From Candidatus Methanoplasma sp. (GTDB lineage Archaea > Thermoplasmatota > Thermoplasmata > Methanomassiliicoccales > Methanomethylophilaceae): a DNA stretch of 64,000 nucleotides. The notes under the pieces were generated by a model that worked only from the letters and a program-made list of their open reading frames with translations, had not been told where the DNA came from and did no database searches. Shown in pieces: positions 17,986-27,859 of this stretch (position 1 is its first letter; each line of letters begins with the position of its first letter). The DNA is taken from the NCBI GenBank assembly GCA_031256955.1, contig JAIRPP010000013.1:174197-238196 (forward strand), written 5' to 3'. A program made the translations under genes and the position numbers.

Positions 17986-18609
17986 ATGGGGAATTCGGCA
18001 GTGTATGTCATAGCGGCCGCGCTCGCCGCGTTCGCGGCGATATTCGCCGCGGACGCCGTCGCGAGCGCGCCGGGAGACGCCGGCGGGGGCGGGGGGGGAG
18101 ACTCCTGGCCCGACGCCGATTGCAACGTGTCCTTCGACAGCCAGGGGGGGTCTTCGGTCTATTCCATAGAGAGGGTCCCCGAGGGGTCCCGGATCTCGGA
18201 GCCCGCGCCGCCCAGCCTGGACGGCTACGCGTTCGGGGGCTGGTACAGGGAGGAGGACTGCGTGAACAGGTGGAACTTCGCCTCGGACACGGTCTACGGG
18301 GACATAACCCTGTACGCGAAGTGGGACTTCATAGGGGGCTCGTCCTCCACCACGTACCACGTGCGCTTCAACAGCCAGGGCGGGTCTCCCGTGTCCAGCG
18401 TGTTCGGGATCATGTGGGGGGGCAGGATACTGGAGCCCCCCGCGCCCGAGAAGAGGGGCTTCGTCTTCGGCGGGTGGTACACGGAGGACGACTGCGTCAA
18501 CGCGTGGGACTTCGACAGGGACTCCGTGCGCGGGAACACCATGCTGTACGCCAAATGGACGTCGCAGTACATGCTGTCCCTGGACGGGCGGGGGGCGGAG
18601 TGGCGGTGA
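17986..18609 (+). CDS. small secreted protein with two InlB B-repeats
   Basis: 207 aa. A signal peptide (about 1-26) precedes a Gly-rich linker and two tandem InlB/Listeria-Bacteroides repeats (about 45-105 and 120-185). Each opens with V-x-F-x-S-Q-G-G and ends in GGWY, an acidic DCVN turn and LYAKW. There is no C-terminal membrane helix, so it may be released or bound by another surface protein. A tatatattataaa promoter lies at 17919-17932. Confidence 0.8.
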   Translation: MGNSAVYVIAAALAAFAAIFAADAVASAPGDAGGGGGGDSWPDADCNVSFDSQGGSSVYSIERVPEGSRISEPAPPSLDGYAFGGWYREEDCVNRWNFASDTVYGDITLYAKWDFIGGSSSTTYHVRFNSQGGSPVSSVFGIMWGGRILEPPAPEKRGFVFGGWYTEDDCVNAWDFDRDSVRGNTMLYAKWTSQYMLSLDGRGAEWR

Positions 18610-18610
18610 C

Positions 18611-18648
18611 GCGGGCGGAGCCCCGCGGGTTCGCGGGGCTCCGCCCGC
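18611..18648 (+). terminator. 17-bp perfect hairpin
   Basis: A 17-bp GC-rich stem with a 4-nt loop starts one base after the TGA of the InlB-repeat gene. Confidence 0.7.
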
Positions 18649-19016
18649 GCCCCGTCTGGAGAGAGATCGCTCCTAAGGGGCGGCCGCGCGGGATCGCGGG
18701 CGAAACGCTTGAATCGCGCCTGCGAATGCGCGCCGCGCCCGACTCGCCTTCCGGCTCTCAGGCTGGAGGGCGCGACGGGCCCATGGGATAAGCGAAGACG
18801 GATGGGAGAGGATGAGGCGCGCCCTCGAGAAGCGCGAGGAGAGCCTCGCGTCGCGGATCGAACGACGGCCGCCCAGCCAGCGCAGCCGCGGCGCGACCGC
18901 CGCCGCGGGTCCGGTACCCTGCGATAATTTATAGTAGGGTATCCGCCATTCATGCCTGTTCGCATCCCGTCGCGCGAGGCGGGACGGAAAGCAATGAGAT
19001 TTGGGATAGTGCGCAT
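18649..19016. other. intergenic stretch with the fbp promoter
   Basis: I find no convincing gene. Two short plus-strand frames near 18801-18936 (about 41 aa each, Arg-rich) have no supporting features. An aatttatag TATA element at about 18926-18934 is the likely fbp promoter. Confidence 0.4.
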
Positions 19017-20210
19017 ATGGCTAGAGATAAAGTTACGGTTACAGTCATCAAGGCGGACGTCGGGTCCGTCGTCGGCCACTCCAGGCCGCACCCGTCCATG
19101 ATGGACGTCTCCAGGGAGATACTGGCGGAGAAGCAGAAGAGGGGCGTCATCAACGACTTCTACGTCACCCGCGTGGGGGACGACATAAACCTGTTCATGA
19201 CCCATTACAGGGGCGAGGGCGACAAGGAGGTCCACCAGGCGGCGTGGGACTGCTTCCAGGCCGCGACCAAGATCGCCAAGTCCATGAAGCTCTACGCCGC
19301 CGGGCAGGACATACTGACCGACGCGTTCTCGGGCAACGTCAAGGGCGCGGGCCCCGGGTCCGCGGAGATGACCTTCGAGGAGAGGGGCTCGGAGCCCCTC
19401 CTGTTCTTCCTCGCGGACAAGACCGAGCCGTCCTCTTTCTCCGGCCCGCTGTCCAGGGTCTTCCTGGACCCGTTCACCACGACCGGCCTGGTCGTGGACG
19501 CCAGGGCGAAGCAGGGGTTCGACGTGGAGATCCACGACGTGCTCAAGAGCGAGAGGGTCGTCATGTCCTCGCCGGAGGAGACGCTCAGCATGCTCAGCCT
19601 CCTGGGGGACACCTCCAGGTACGCCATCAAGAGGGTCACCTCCCGCGCCGGCATAGGGCCCGCGTGCGTCCTGTCCACCGACAAGCTCAACCTCACCGCG
19701 GGGAAGTACATAGGCAAGGACGACCCCGTCTGCATATGCCGCTGCCAGAGCGGCCTCCCCTCGGTCGGGGAGTACACCCAGCCCTTCCTGAACACCACCT
19801 GGCTCGCCGCCGGGTGGATGAGGGGCTCCCATTACGGCGCGTTCTACCCGTGCTCCCCGGAGGAATCTGACCCGACGTACTACGACGGGCCCCCCAGGAT
19901 ATGCTGCCTCGGGTTCCAGCTCAACGACGGCATGCTCCAGGGCCTGGAGCCCGCCGGCTCCGCCGGCGGAAAGCACGAGCCGGTGGACTTCTTCAAGGGG
20001 GACACGTTCGCGGAGGCGCGCGCCAGGGCCATCAGGGCCAGCCGCTTCATGAGGTCGCAGGGGCCGTTCGTGCCGTCCATACTCCCGGCGGAGGAGATGG
20101 AGTACACCTCCAGGCCCGAGGTCCTCAAGTCGCTGGTCTCCAGGTTCGAGAAGATCCCCGGGTCCGGCTCCGCTAAGGGCGCGCCGGCCTGCGAGAAGGA
20201 CGTGGAGTGA
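19017..20210 (+). CDS. fbp: fructose-1,6-bisphosphate aldolase/phosphatase (type V FBPase)
   Basis: 397 aa. Archaeal type: the N-terminal VTVIKADVGSVVGHSRPHP with metal-binding Asp/His, the Lys-rich VTRVGDDINLFMTHYRGE, and LDPFTTTGLVVD. The enzyme condenses DHAP and GAP and dephosphorylates the product to fructose 6-phosphate, driving gluconeogenesis one way. tpiA follows by 11 nt, so the two triose phosphates and their condensation are coexpressed. Confidence 0.95.
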   Translation: MARDKVTVTVIKADVGSVVGHSRPHPSMMDVSREILAEKQKRGVINDFYVTRVGDDINLFMTHYRGEGDKEVHQAAWDCFQAATKIAKSMKLYAAGQDILTDAFSGNVKGAGPGSAEMTFEERGSEPLLFFLADKTEPSSFSGPLSRVFLDPFTTTGLVVDARAKQGFDVEIHDVLKSERVVMSSPEETLSMLSLLGDTSRYAIKRVTSRAGIGPACVLSTDKLNLTAGKYIGKDDPVCICRCQSGLPSVGEYTQPFLNTTWLAAGWMRGSHYGAFYPCSPEESDPTYYDGPPRICCLGFQLNDGMLQGLEPAGSAGGKHEPVDFFKGDTFAEARARAIRASRFMRSQGPFVPSILPAEEMEYTSRPEVLKSLVSRFEKIPGSGSAKGAPACEKDVE

Positions 20211-20221
20211 GGCGCGGCCCG

Positions 20222-20887
20222 ATGACCCGCCCGCTGATCGTCGTCAACTTCAAGGCCTACGCCGAATCCGAGGGCGCGGGCGCGATGAGGCTCGCCGAGG
20301 CGTGCCGCTCCGTCTCCGAGGAGTCCGGGGTGGCGATAGCCGCCGCCCCGCCCATGGTGGAGCTGGGGCGCGTCGCCGGGTGCGGGATCCCCGTGTTCGC
20401 GCAGAGCGTCGACCCTATCCCGCCGGGGGCCGCGACCGGGTGGGCGACCCCGTCCATGGTCAAGGCCTGCGGGGCGGCCGGGACGCTGGTCAACCACTCC
20501 GAGCACCGCATGGACATGGCGTCCGTGGGGAGGTGCGCGGAGATGTCGAAGGCGTGCGGCCTGACCGTGATCATATGCGCGAAGGACGCCACCGAGTCCG
20601 CGGCGTGCGCCCGCTTCGCGCCCGAGTACGTGGCGGTGGAGCCCCCCGAGCTCATCGGGGGGGACGTGTCCGTCACGACCGCCAGCCCGAAGGTCGTGTC
20701 CGACACGGTCGACGCGGTCAGGTCCGTCGACGGGAGGGTCTCCGTCCTGTGCGGGGCGGGGGTCAAGACGGGGGAGGACGCGGCCGCCGCCGTCGCGCTC
20801 GGAGCCGACGGCGTCCTGCTGGCGTCCGGAGTGGTCAAAGCCAGGGACCCCGCGGCGGTCCTGAGGGGACTGGTCGGCCGGCTATGA
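20222..20887 (+). CDS. tpiA: triosephosphate isomerase, archaeal type
   Basis: 221 aa from the ATG at 20222; a GTG at 20207 overlapping the fbp stop is a second option but adds five unusual residues. Active-site motifs are VVNFKAY (Lys), LVNHSEHRM (His) and YVAVEPPELIG (Glu). The short archaeal form usually makes tetramers. The stop overlaps the next start (ATGA). Confidence 0.93.
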   Translation: MTRPLIVVNFKAYAESEGAGAMRLAEACRSVSEESGVAIAAAPPMVELGRVAGCGIPVFAQSVDPIPPGAATGWATPSMVKACGAAGTLVNHSEHRMDMASVGRCAEMSKACGLTVIICAKDATESAACARFAPEYVAVEPPELIGGDVSVTTASPKVVSDTVDAVRSVDGRVSVLCGAGVKTGEDAAAAVALGADGVLLASGVVKARDPAAVLRGLVGRL

Positions 20888-22944
20888 GGACCATGAAGGC
20901 GCCGGCCGTCGCTGTCATCGCGGTGTTCCTGTTCTCGGCCGCGGCCGCGGCCGCGCCGTATGCGGACGCCGCCCCGGGGGACCGCGTCCTCCTGATGGAG
21001 GTCCAGCCCTTCGGATCGTTCGAGGGCGTGTCCGTTTTCAACTACGGGCCCTCCGCCGTGAGCCTGGGCGGGTACTCCATAAGGGACGACAACACGGGCA
21101 AGGAGGGGTCCATCGCCTTCGGCGCGGGGATCTCGATATCCCCCGGCGAGAGGCTCACAGTCGTCAAAGAAATAGGCGCCGGCGACTGGTTCTCGTCTCG
21201 CGAGGGGGTGCTGTCTTTCGGATCCCCCGGCATAACCGTCACCGGCAGCTTCGCCCTGGCGGACGCGGGGGACGACGTGTACCTATACAGGGACGGCTCC
21301 GTGGTCGACGCGATGTGCTACGGGAGCAAGGCCGCGGGCGAGGGCTGGAGCGGCCCCGCCGTGAAGGTCTCGTCCAAGAAGTTCTTCCTGAGGGTCGGCG
21401 CGACCGACACGGACACGGCGGCGGACTGGATCGCCACCAACCCCGGGTTCACCAACCTGCCGTTCTCCCCCTCGCTCCTGTTCGACGCGGTCGTCACCCC
21501 GTTCCTGTTCCCGGAGAGCCAGGGGGAGCCCGTGTACCGCGCCCTGGAATCCGCCAAGTCCGAGGTGCTCATATCCATCTACCAGCTCACCAGCAGGAAC
21601 GTCGCCGCCCTCCTGTGCGAGCTGGAGTCCAGGATCGGGGACGAGCACGTCGACGTGACCGTGACTCTGGAGGGGCACGCGCTGGGATACGACATGTCCA
21701 CCGAGCTCACGCTCATGAGGGCCGTCTCCGACGCGGGGGGAGACGTCGCCCTCATCAACGACGGCATAGCCGGGAACTACGAGAGGTTCTCCTACTTCCA
21801 CAACAAGTACGCCGTCATAGACGGGGAGAAGGTCGTCATAACGTCGGAGAACTGGACCACTGGCAACATGGGGCCCGGCACTGGCAACAGGGGATGGGGC
21901 GCGGTCATAGAGAGCCCGGGGTACGCCCAGTACATGAGGTCCGTCTTCATGAGCGACCGCGACCCGTCCTTCGGAGACATACACCCGCTCCTCGAGGCGT
22001 ACCCGGACTCGAAGCCGGCGACGGGGCTTTCGTACTCCCCGCCCCCCGCCGTGTCCAGCCCCAGGGTGCCCGCCGAGGTGTCCCCCGTCCTGTCCCCCGA
22101 CAATTCCTACGCTGCGCTGAGATACTACATGGAGCATGCGGAGAGCAGGATATACTCCGAGCAGCTGGACCTGAGCTCCTCGTTCACCGTGACGAGCGCG
22201 GGGTCCCCCGTGAAGTGGATGGCGGACGCCGCCGAGAGGGGGGTGGACGCCCGCTTCATCCTGGATGCGTCCAACGATTCCGGCGGGGCGCACGCGTCCG
22301 AGGTCAATCTGATAAACAGCGTTACCGGGGTGCATGCGGCTGTGATAAAGGGAGGCCAGGGCTTCTCCACCACGCACAACAAGGGCCTGGTCATAGACGA
22401 TTCCGTATGGCTGGGATCGGTCAACTGGACCCCCAACTCCTTCGACAACAACCGCGAGGCCGCCGCGCTCATGCGCTCGGCCGAGCTGGCGGAGATCTAC
22501 TCGGGATGGTTCCTGGCCGACTGGGCCGCGAACGCCCCCGCCGCGGGCGCGCTGACCGTCACCTGCTCGCCCGCGGACATAAGGACGGATTCCAAGGTCG
22601 CGTTCACCGTGCACGGGGGCGGAGCCGGCGCGAGATACGAATGGGACGTCCTCGGAGACGGGAGCTGGATGGAATCCAATGCGGCCACCATCGTCAGGCA
22701 GGACCTGCCCGCGGGCGACCACGTCCTCAGGGTCAGGGCCGTCGGGACGGATCTCTACGCCGAGCTGGCGTACAGCGTGTCCGGCGGCTCGGCCGGCGGA
22801 GGGGAGGGGACGGAAGGGGGGTACGGGGCGGAGGAGGGCGGCGCGGGAGAGGCCGTCGACTACAGGCTCATAGCCGCCGCCCTGATAGCGATCCTGCTGG
22901 CGGCCGCGGCCGTCGCGCGCCTCCGCCGGAGGGAGGGCGCATGA
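20884..22944 (+). CDS. secreted phospholipase D-like nuclease with lamin-tail domain
   Basis: 686 aa. Order: signal peptide (about 1-30), lamin-tail-like domain (about 31-150; VFNYGPSAVSLGGYSIRDD), then two PLD-type HKD motifs, HNKYAVIDGEKVVITSENW (about 310) and HNKGLVIDDSVWLGSVNW (about 500), each H-x-K-x4-D. A PKD-like beta domain follows, then a Gly/Glu linker and a C-terminal membrane helix with RLRRREGA. The two HKD half-sites form one active site in PLD-family nucleases and lipases; with a lamin-tail domain, an extracellular nuclease is most likely. It overlaps tpiA (ATGA) and the GNAT gene (ATGA). Confidence 0.82.
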   Translation: MRTMKAPAVAVIAVFLFSAAAAAAPYADAAPGDRVLLMEVQPFGSFEGVSVFNYGPSAVSLGGYSIRDDNTGKEGSIAFGAGISISPGERLTVVKEIGAGDWFSSREGVLSFGSPGITVTGSFALADAGDDVYLYRDGSVVDAMCYGSKAAGEGWSGPAVKVSSKKFFLRVGATDTDTAADWIATNPGFTNLPFSPSLLFDAVVTPFLFPESQGEPVYRALESAKSEVLISIYQLTSRNVAALLCELESRIGDEHVDVTVTLEGHALGYDMSTELTLMRAVSDAGGDVALINDGIAGNYERFSYFHNKYAVIDGEKVVITSENWTTGNMGPGTGNRGWGAVIESPGYAQYMRSVFMSDRDPSFGDIHPLLEAYPDSKPATGLSYSPPPAVSSPRVPAEVSPVLSPDNSYAALRYYMEHAESRIYSEQLDLSSSFTVTSAGSPVKWMADAAERGVDARFILDASNDSGGAHASEVNLINSVTGVHAAVIKGGQGFSTTHNKGLVIDDSVWLGSVNWTPNSFDNNREAAALMRSAELAEIYSGWFLADWAANAPAAGALTVTCSPADIRTDSKVAFTVHGGGAGARYEWDVLGDGSWMESNAATIVRQDLPAGDHVLRVRAVGTDLYAELAYSVSGGSAGGGEGTEGGYGAEEGGAGEAVDYRLIAAALIAILLAAAAVARLRRREGA

Positions 22945-23444
22945 TCTCCATCCGCAGGGCGGCCTGCTAGGACGTGCCCCAGATACAGGCCCTCGCCGGG
23001 AGGTGCCTCGCGGAGTACTACCCTCCCGACGCGTTCTGGTCCGCCATGTCGGACTGGCCCTCCGGGCAGCTCGCCGCGTGCGACGGGCGCGCCGTGGCCG
23101 GGTTCCTGTGCGGGGCCAGGAAGAGCGGGTCCGTGGCCACCGTGGCCCTGCTGGCGGTGGACGAGCGCATGAGGGGGCGCGGGATAGGCTCCGCCCTCCT
23201 GGGCGCGTTCCTGGAGGCGGCGTTCGGGGAGGGGTTCTCCGTGGTCGACCTGGAGGCGAGGGCGGACGATCAGAGGGCGATATCCTTCTACGAGGGCAGG
23301 GGCTTCGCGAGGGCCGAGCTGAGGCCCATGGCGTACGCCGACGGGTCCGACGCCGTATGCATGGCGATATGCGGGCCCCCTGAGCGGCGCGTCGGCGCGC
23401 CCCTGAAGCCCCTGCGCTCGACGGGGTTCATGAAGCTCGTCTGA
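22941..23444 (+). CDS. GNAT acetyltransferase with in-frame TAG (probable pyrrolysine)
   Basis: I start this gene at the ATG at 22941, which overlaps the upstream stop as ATGA like the tpiA/PLD junction. The frame reads MISIRRAAC, then TAG at 22968-22970, then DVPQIQALAGRCL and a normal GNAT fold with the acetyl-CoA loop RMRGRGIGSALL and SFYEGRGF. ISIRRA-x-D-x-x-x-I is the usual GNAT first strand and helix, so the amber codon lies inside the domain. If TAG is pyrrolysine the product is 167 aa. The only downstream alternative is a GTG at 22974, which would remove strand beta-1 and has no clear ribosome-binding site. A recent nonsense mutation is the other explanation. Confidence 0.7.
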
Positions 23445-23664
23445 CGCGGGGCCGGCGCGCGGCTCGAGGCGGCGCTTTCATTTTTTTGGCCGCTTTGGCG
23501 CTCTGATCCCACTGGCGATAACGGTATATCCCTTGAGCGCCTTCCGAGCCTGATCGCAAAAGGGGGCGAGGTTATCGCTTAGCCGTCCGGTCTCTGGGGT
23601 GCCGAACGCTTTCGCCGGGTTGCGGGGGAGCTCTGCCGTAAGGGGCATGGAGCGTGGCTGCCTC
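23445..23664. other. intergenic stretch
   Basis: About 220 bp without a convincing gene. A 62-aa minus-strand frame ending at 23478 exists but has no recognisable features. Confidence 0.4.
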
Positions 23665-24975
23665 ATGAAGAAACAAGACGTCGAATGGAAGAGGGCATGG
23701 AGCGACGAGTGCGTGGCGTGCATATGCGCGTTCGCCAACTCCGATGGCGGGGAGCTCCGCATAGGCAAGGGCGGGGACGGGAGGATCGTCGGGCTGGGAT
23801 ACGCGGACGACGCCCCCAGGGCCATGGAGGAGAGGGTCCGCGAGGAGCTGAGAGTGCCATGCAGGGCGTCGTACCTGGGAGAGGGGTACGTCTCCGTGTC
23901 CGTGGACAGGAGCCCGATCCCCGTCCGCTACCGCGGGCGGGTGTACGTGCGCGCGGACGGGTTCACCGTCGAGCGCGGGGAGGGCGGCGCGGGCTGGGAC
24001 CCCGGCCGCTCCCGCGGGTCCCCCTGGGACGGGGAGCCCGCCCCCGGAGCCTCCGCGGACGACGTGGACGAGGGCGCCGTCCGCAAGTTCCGCAAGAAGT
24101 CCGCCGGGAGGGGGAGGCTGAGCCCGGATGACCTGGACATCACGGACGTGCAGCTGATGGAATCCCTCGGGCTGCTCAGCGGCGGGAGCCTCAGCAGGGC
24201 GGCCGCCCTGTGCTTCCTCGGAGAGCCCGAGAGATGGGCGGACGGGGCGTACGTCGCTATCGAGCGCGTCCCCGGCGGATGGGACCCTGGAGGGGCCGAA
24301 GAGATACGGGGCCCGCTGATCTCGCAGCCGGACCTGGCCGTCGAGGCCCTTTACAACAGGCACCTGGCGGACCTGATCGAATACGACCCCGAAGAGGACT
24401 CCTATTCGTACCCGGTCGATCCGGAGTCCGTGCGCGAGGCGATCCTGAACGCGGTCGTGCACAGGGACTACGCGTCGGGGGAGCCCGTCAGGATAGTGGT
24501 CCGCGCGGACGGGGTGGAGATCATGAGCCCCGGGAGCCTCCCTGCGGGATGGGACGCCGGCAGGCTGCTGTCGCACCACCCGTCGGAGCCCCGCAACCCC
24601 AACGTCTCCAGGGTGTTCTTCCGCTCCGGCATGACGGAGGCGTGGGGGCGCGGGATCGAGAGGATCATGGAGTCCTGCGAGGCGGGGGGATACCTCGCGC
24701 CGAGGATAGAGGCCTCCGGCGGCGGGGTGCGCGTGACGCTCCCCTTCGGGAGGAGGGAGATGGACCTGGCGGCCGCGAGGGAGTCCGTGACCGAGATCCA
24801 AGGCATGATCCTGGAGCTGATGGAGGAGAACCCGAACGTCACCGTGAGCGAGATGTCGTACAGGACGATGATAACCGCCCGCAGGATCAAGATCAATATA
24901 GAGAAGCTCCGCAAGGCGGGGCTGGTGGAGCGCGTCGGCGCGAAGAAGAACGGGATGTGGATCGCGAAGAAGTGA
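23665..24975 (+). CDS. AlbA_2-type ATP-binding transcriptional regulator
   Basis: 436 aa from the ATG at 23665 (a second ATG at 23647 is possible). The N-terminal AlbA_2/Schlafen-like domain has VEWKRAWSDECVACICAFAN and SDGGELRIG. A middle GHKL-like segment (HATPase_c_4 type) has REAILNAVVHRDY, IMSPGSLP and GRGIERIMES. A C-terminal winged helix (IKINIEKLRKAGLVERVG) follows. Such proteins are presumed ATP-responsive DNA-binding regulators; no target is known. It is one of four intact copies in the window. Its AlbA_2 domain is somewhat shorter than that of the 32921 copy. Confidence 0.8.
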   Translation: MKKQDVEWKRAWSDECVACICAFANSDGGELRIGKGGDGRIVGLGYADDAPRAMEERVREELRVPCRASYLGEGYVSVSVDRSPIPVRYRGRVYVRADGFTVERGEGGAGWDPGRSRGSPWDGEPAPGASADDVDEGAVRKFRKKSAGRGRLSPDDLDITDVQLMESLGLLSGGSLSRAAALCFLGEPERWADGAYVAIERVPGGWDPGGAEEIRGPLISQPDLAVEALYNRHLADLIEYDPEEDSYSYPVDPESVREAILNAVVHRDYASGEPVRIVVRADGVEIMSPGSLPAGWDAGRLLSHHPSEPRNPNVSRVFFRSGMTEAWGRGIERIMESCEAGGYLAPRIEASGGGVRVTLPFGRREMDLAAARESVTEIQGMILELMEENPNVTVSEMSYRTMITARRIKINIEKLRKAGLVERVGAKKNGMWIAKK

Positions 24976-25159
24976 CTCGCCCGCCGCCTCGCGCGCCTCG
25001 ATCCGGGATCTGGGCAACGTTAAAATGGGAGGCGGTGCATTGTCTCTGGCGAGGCGACGGAGCGCGGGGCCGCCTGACGGAAGGGCGGCGATGAGGGGCG
25101 GGGTGCGTAGCCATCTGATTGCAAACTGACGAATGTTGGCGACGAACGGATGGATTTGG

Positions 25160-26500
25160 ATGATCGTCAGAGGGAACGTGTTCGCGACGAAAAGCGCCGA
25201 TTGCGAGTTCGAATCGGTTCCGGATCTGAATAAGCCGGGGATCTGGCTAGAGACGGTCAGCGCCTTCGCCAACGGCCTGGGGGGGAGCTTGTTCTTCGGG
25301 ATCGATGATGCGACGCACGACCCCATCCGCATAGACGACATACAGGGCGCCACGGACAAGATAAGCGAGCTTATACGCGCGCACATCGAGCCGGCGCTGT
25401 CCGTCAGGCTGTCCACCGTAGACGTGAAGGGGGAGAGCGTCCTGCGCCTAGACGTCCCCAGCGGAGTGTACACCCCGTATTACTATTCCGCAGACGGAAA
25501 CAAAATGGCGTTCTACCGCCTGGGCAGCGAATCCGTGCAATGCCCGGCCAACATAATGAACGAGCTCATCTTGAAAGGGAGCCATCAGACGTTCGATTCT
25601 CTAGACAGCGGCCTAGATCCGTCCGACTACAGCTTCACCCTCTTCGACGCGACGTATCGCGAGCGGACGGGGAAACAGATAGAGCGCCCGGGAGACTACG
25701 TCTCCTTCGGCATGCAGAGCGGGGGCAGGCTGACATTCGCCGGCGCCCTGTTCGCCGACCAGCATGCGGTGTATCAGTCCCGTGTGTTCTGCACCAGATG
25801 GAACGGCTTGGAGAAGACATCCGTGTTCGAGGCCATCGACGACGCGGAGTACGAGGGGAACGCCATAAAGCTCCTCGGGGACGCGATCGGGTTCGTCAGG
25901 CACAACTCGTCCGTGAAGTGGTTCAAGACCGCCGAGGGCAGGGTGGACCTCCCCGACTACCCGCAGGCGGCGGTGCGCGAGGCCCTCGTGAACGCGATCG
26001 TCCACCGCGACTACATGATCCGCGGCAGCGAGATACACGTGGACATGTACGACGACCGCCTGGAGATCGTCTCCCCCGGCGGGATGGCGGACGGCAGGCG
26101 CATACAGGACATAGACGTCTTCAAGGTGTCGTCTGTGCGGCGCAACCCGGTCGTCTGCGACGTCTTCCAGCGCCTGGGGTTCATGGAGCGCAGGGGCAGC
26201 GGCCTCAGGAAGATAGTCGAGCAGTACCCTCCCGGGAGGGCCCCGTCCTTCGAATCCACCGGGCAGGCGTTCATAGCCACCCTGTGGAACCTGAACGCCG
26301 GCCCCGCCCCCGCGGCGAGGGGCGGCGACGCCAAGATCGGCAGGGCGATAAAGGGAGAGATCATGAGGAACCCGGAGGCCACCTGCGGCGATCTCTCCGC
26401 CAAGCTGTCGCTGTCCCGCGGAGCCCTGTCCCGCGAGATGAGGGCGCTCGTCGAGAGCGGCGCGATCGGCCGCGCTGGCGGCCGCTGGGAGCTGAAGTGA
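25160..26500 (+). CDS. AlbA_2-type ATP-binding transcriptional regulator
   Basis: 446 aa from the ATG at 25160; an ATG at 25133 would add nine residues. The N-terminal half is AlbA_2 (ETVSAFANGLGGSLFFGIDD), the middle is HATPase_c_4-like (REALVNAIVHRDY, EIVSPGGMADG, MERRGSGLRKIVEQ), and the C-terminal HTH is about 60 aa (ATCGDLSAKLSLSRGALSRE). It differs clearly from the other three copies in the first 200 residues, so it belongs to another subfamily. Its end is convergent with ribH, with a hairpin between. Confidence 0.82.
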   Translation: MIVRGNVFATKSADCEFESVPDLNKPGIWLETVSAFANGLGGSLFFGIDDATHDPIRIDDIQGATDKISELIRAHIEPALSVRLSTVDVKGESVLRLDVPSGVYTPYYYSADGNKMAFYRLGSESVQCPANIMNELILKGSHQTFDSLDSGLDPSDYSFTLFDATYRERTGKQIERPGDYVSFGMQSGGRLTFAGALFADQHAVYQSRVFCTRWNGLEKTSVFEAIDDAEYEGNAIKLLGDAIGFVRHNSSVKWFKTAEGRVDLPDYPQAAVREALVNAIVHRDYMIRGSEIHVDMYDDRLEIVSPGGMADGRRIQDIDVFKVSSVRRNPVVCDVFQRLGFMERRGSGLRKIVEQYPPGRAPSFESTGQAFIATLWNLNAGPAPAARGGDAKIGRAIKGEIMRNPEATCGDLSAKLSLSRGALSREMRALVESGAIGRAGGRWELK

Positions 26501-26509
26501 CCGGGAGCC

Positions 26510-26530
26510 GGCGGGGCCGGAGGCCCCGCC
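26510..26530. terminator. hairpin between convergent genes
   Basis: ggcggggcc-gga-ggccccgcc, a 9-bp perfect stem, lies between the AlbA_2 gene stop and the ribH stop and could serve both. Confidence 0.6.
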
Positions 26531-26537
26531 CGGCGCC

Positions 26538-26954
26538 TCAGATCCTCTCCAGCCTCTGGAGCATCTTGACCGCCGCGTCGACCGCGTCCCTGCCCTTCTC
26601 GATGCGGTCCATTGCCTGCAGCTGCGTCATGTCCGGCCCGGTGACGCCGAACGCCACCGGCTTCCCGTGTTTCAGCTGGAGGTCCGATATCAGCCTGGAC
26701 GCCTGGGCGACCACGACCTCGTCGTGCTTCGTCTCGCCCCTTATGACCGCTCCCAGCGTCACGACCGCGTCCACCTCTCCCTTCTCCAGGAGCGCCTTGA
26801 CCGCCAGCGGGATCTCCATGACCCCGGGGACCATGACCGTCTTCGCTATCTCCACGCCCAGGAACTCGGCCTCCGCCTTCGCCCTCTCGATCATCATCGA
26901 CGTCACGTCGAAGTTGAACTCCGACGCGACCAACCCTATCTTGTATGCCTTCAT
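26538..26954 (-). CDS. ribH: 6,7-dimethyl-8-ribityllumazine synthase
   Basis: 138 aa, the normal archaeal length. Signatures are GLVASEFN at the start, MVPGVMEIPLAVKAL and LGAVIRGETKHDEVV. It condenses 5-amino-6-ribitylaminouracil with dihydroxybutanone phosphate. It is the last gene of ribB-ribL-ribC-ribH; a 12-nt gap separates it from ribC. Confidence 0.95.
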   Translation of the reverse strand: MKAYKIGLVASEFNFDVTSMMIERAKAEAEFLGVEIAKTVMVPGVMEIPLAVKALLEKGEVDAVVTLGAVIRGETKHDEVVVAQASRLISDLQLKHGKPVAFGVTGPDMTQLQAMDRIEKGRDAVDAAVKMLQRLERI

Positions 26955-26966
26955 CGATATCTCCTC

Positions 26967-27855
<889 letters not shown>

Positions 27856-27859
27856 GTGG

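Noticed and set aside
18801..18936. Two Arg-rich frames of about 41 codons
   Set aside because: Overlapping frames in GC-rich DNA with no TATA box or SD at the right distance.
22974..23444. GNAT starting at the GTG at 22974
   Set aside because: This removes the first strand of the fold and lacks a ribosome-binding site; the upstream ATG overlaps the previous stop exactly like other junctions in the operon.
23478..23663. 62-aa minus-strand frame (ends RAPKRPKK)
   Set aside because: It has some protein-like character but no start signal, motif or context.
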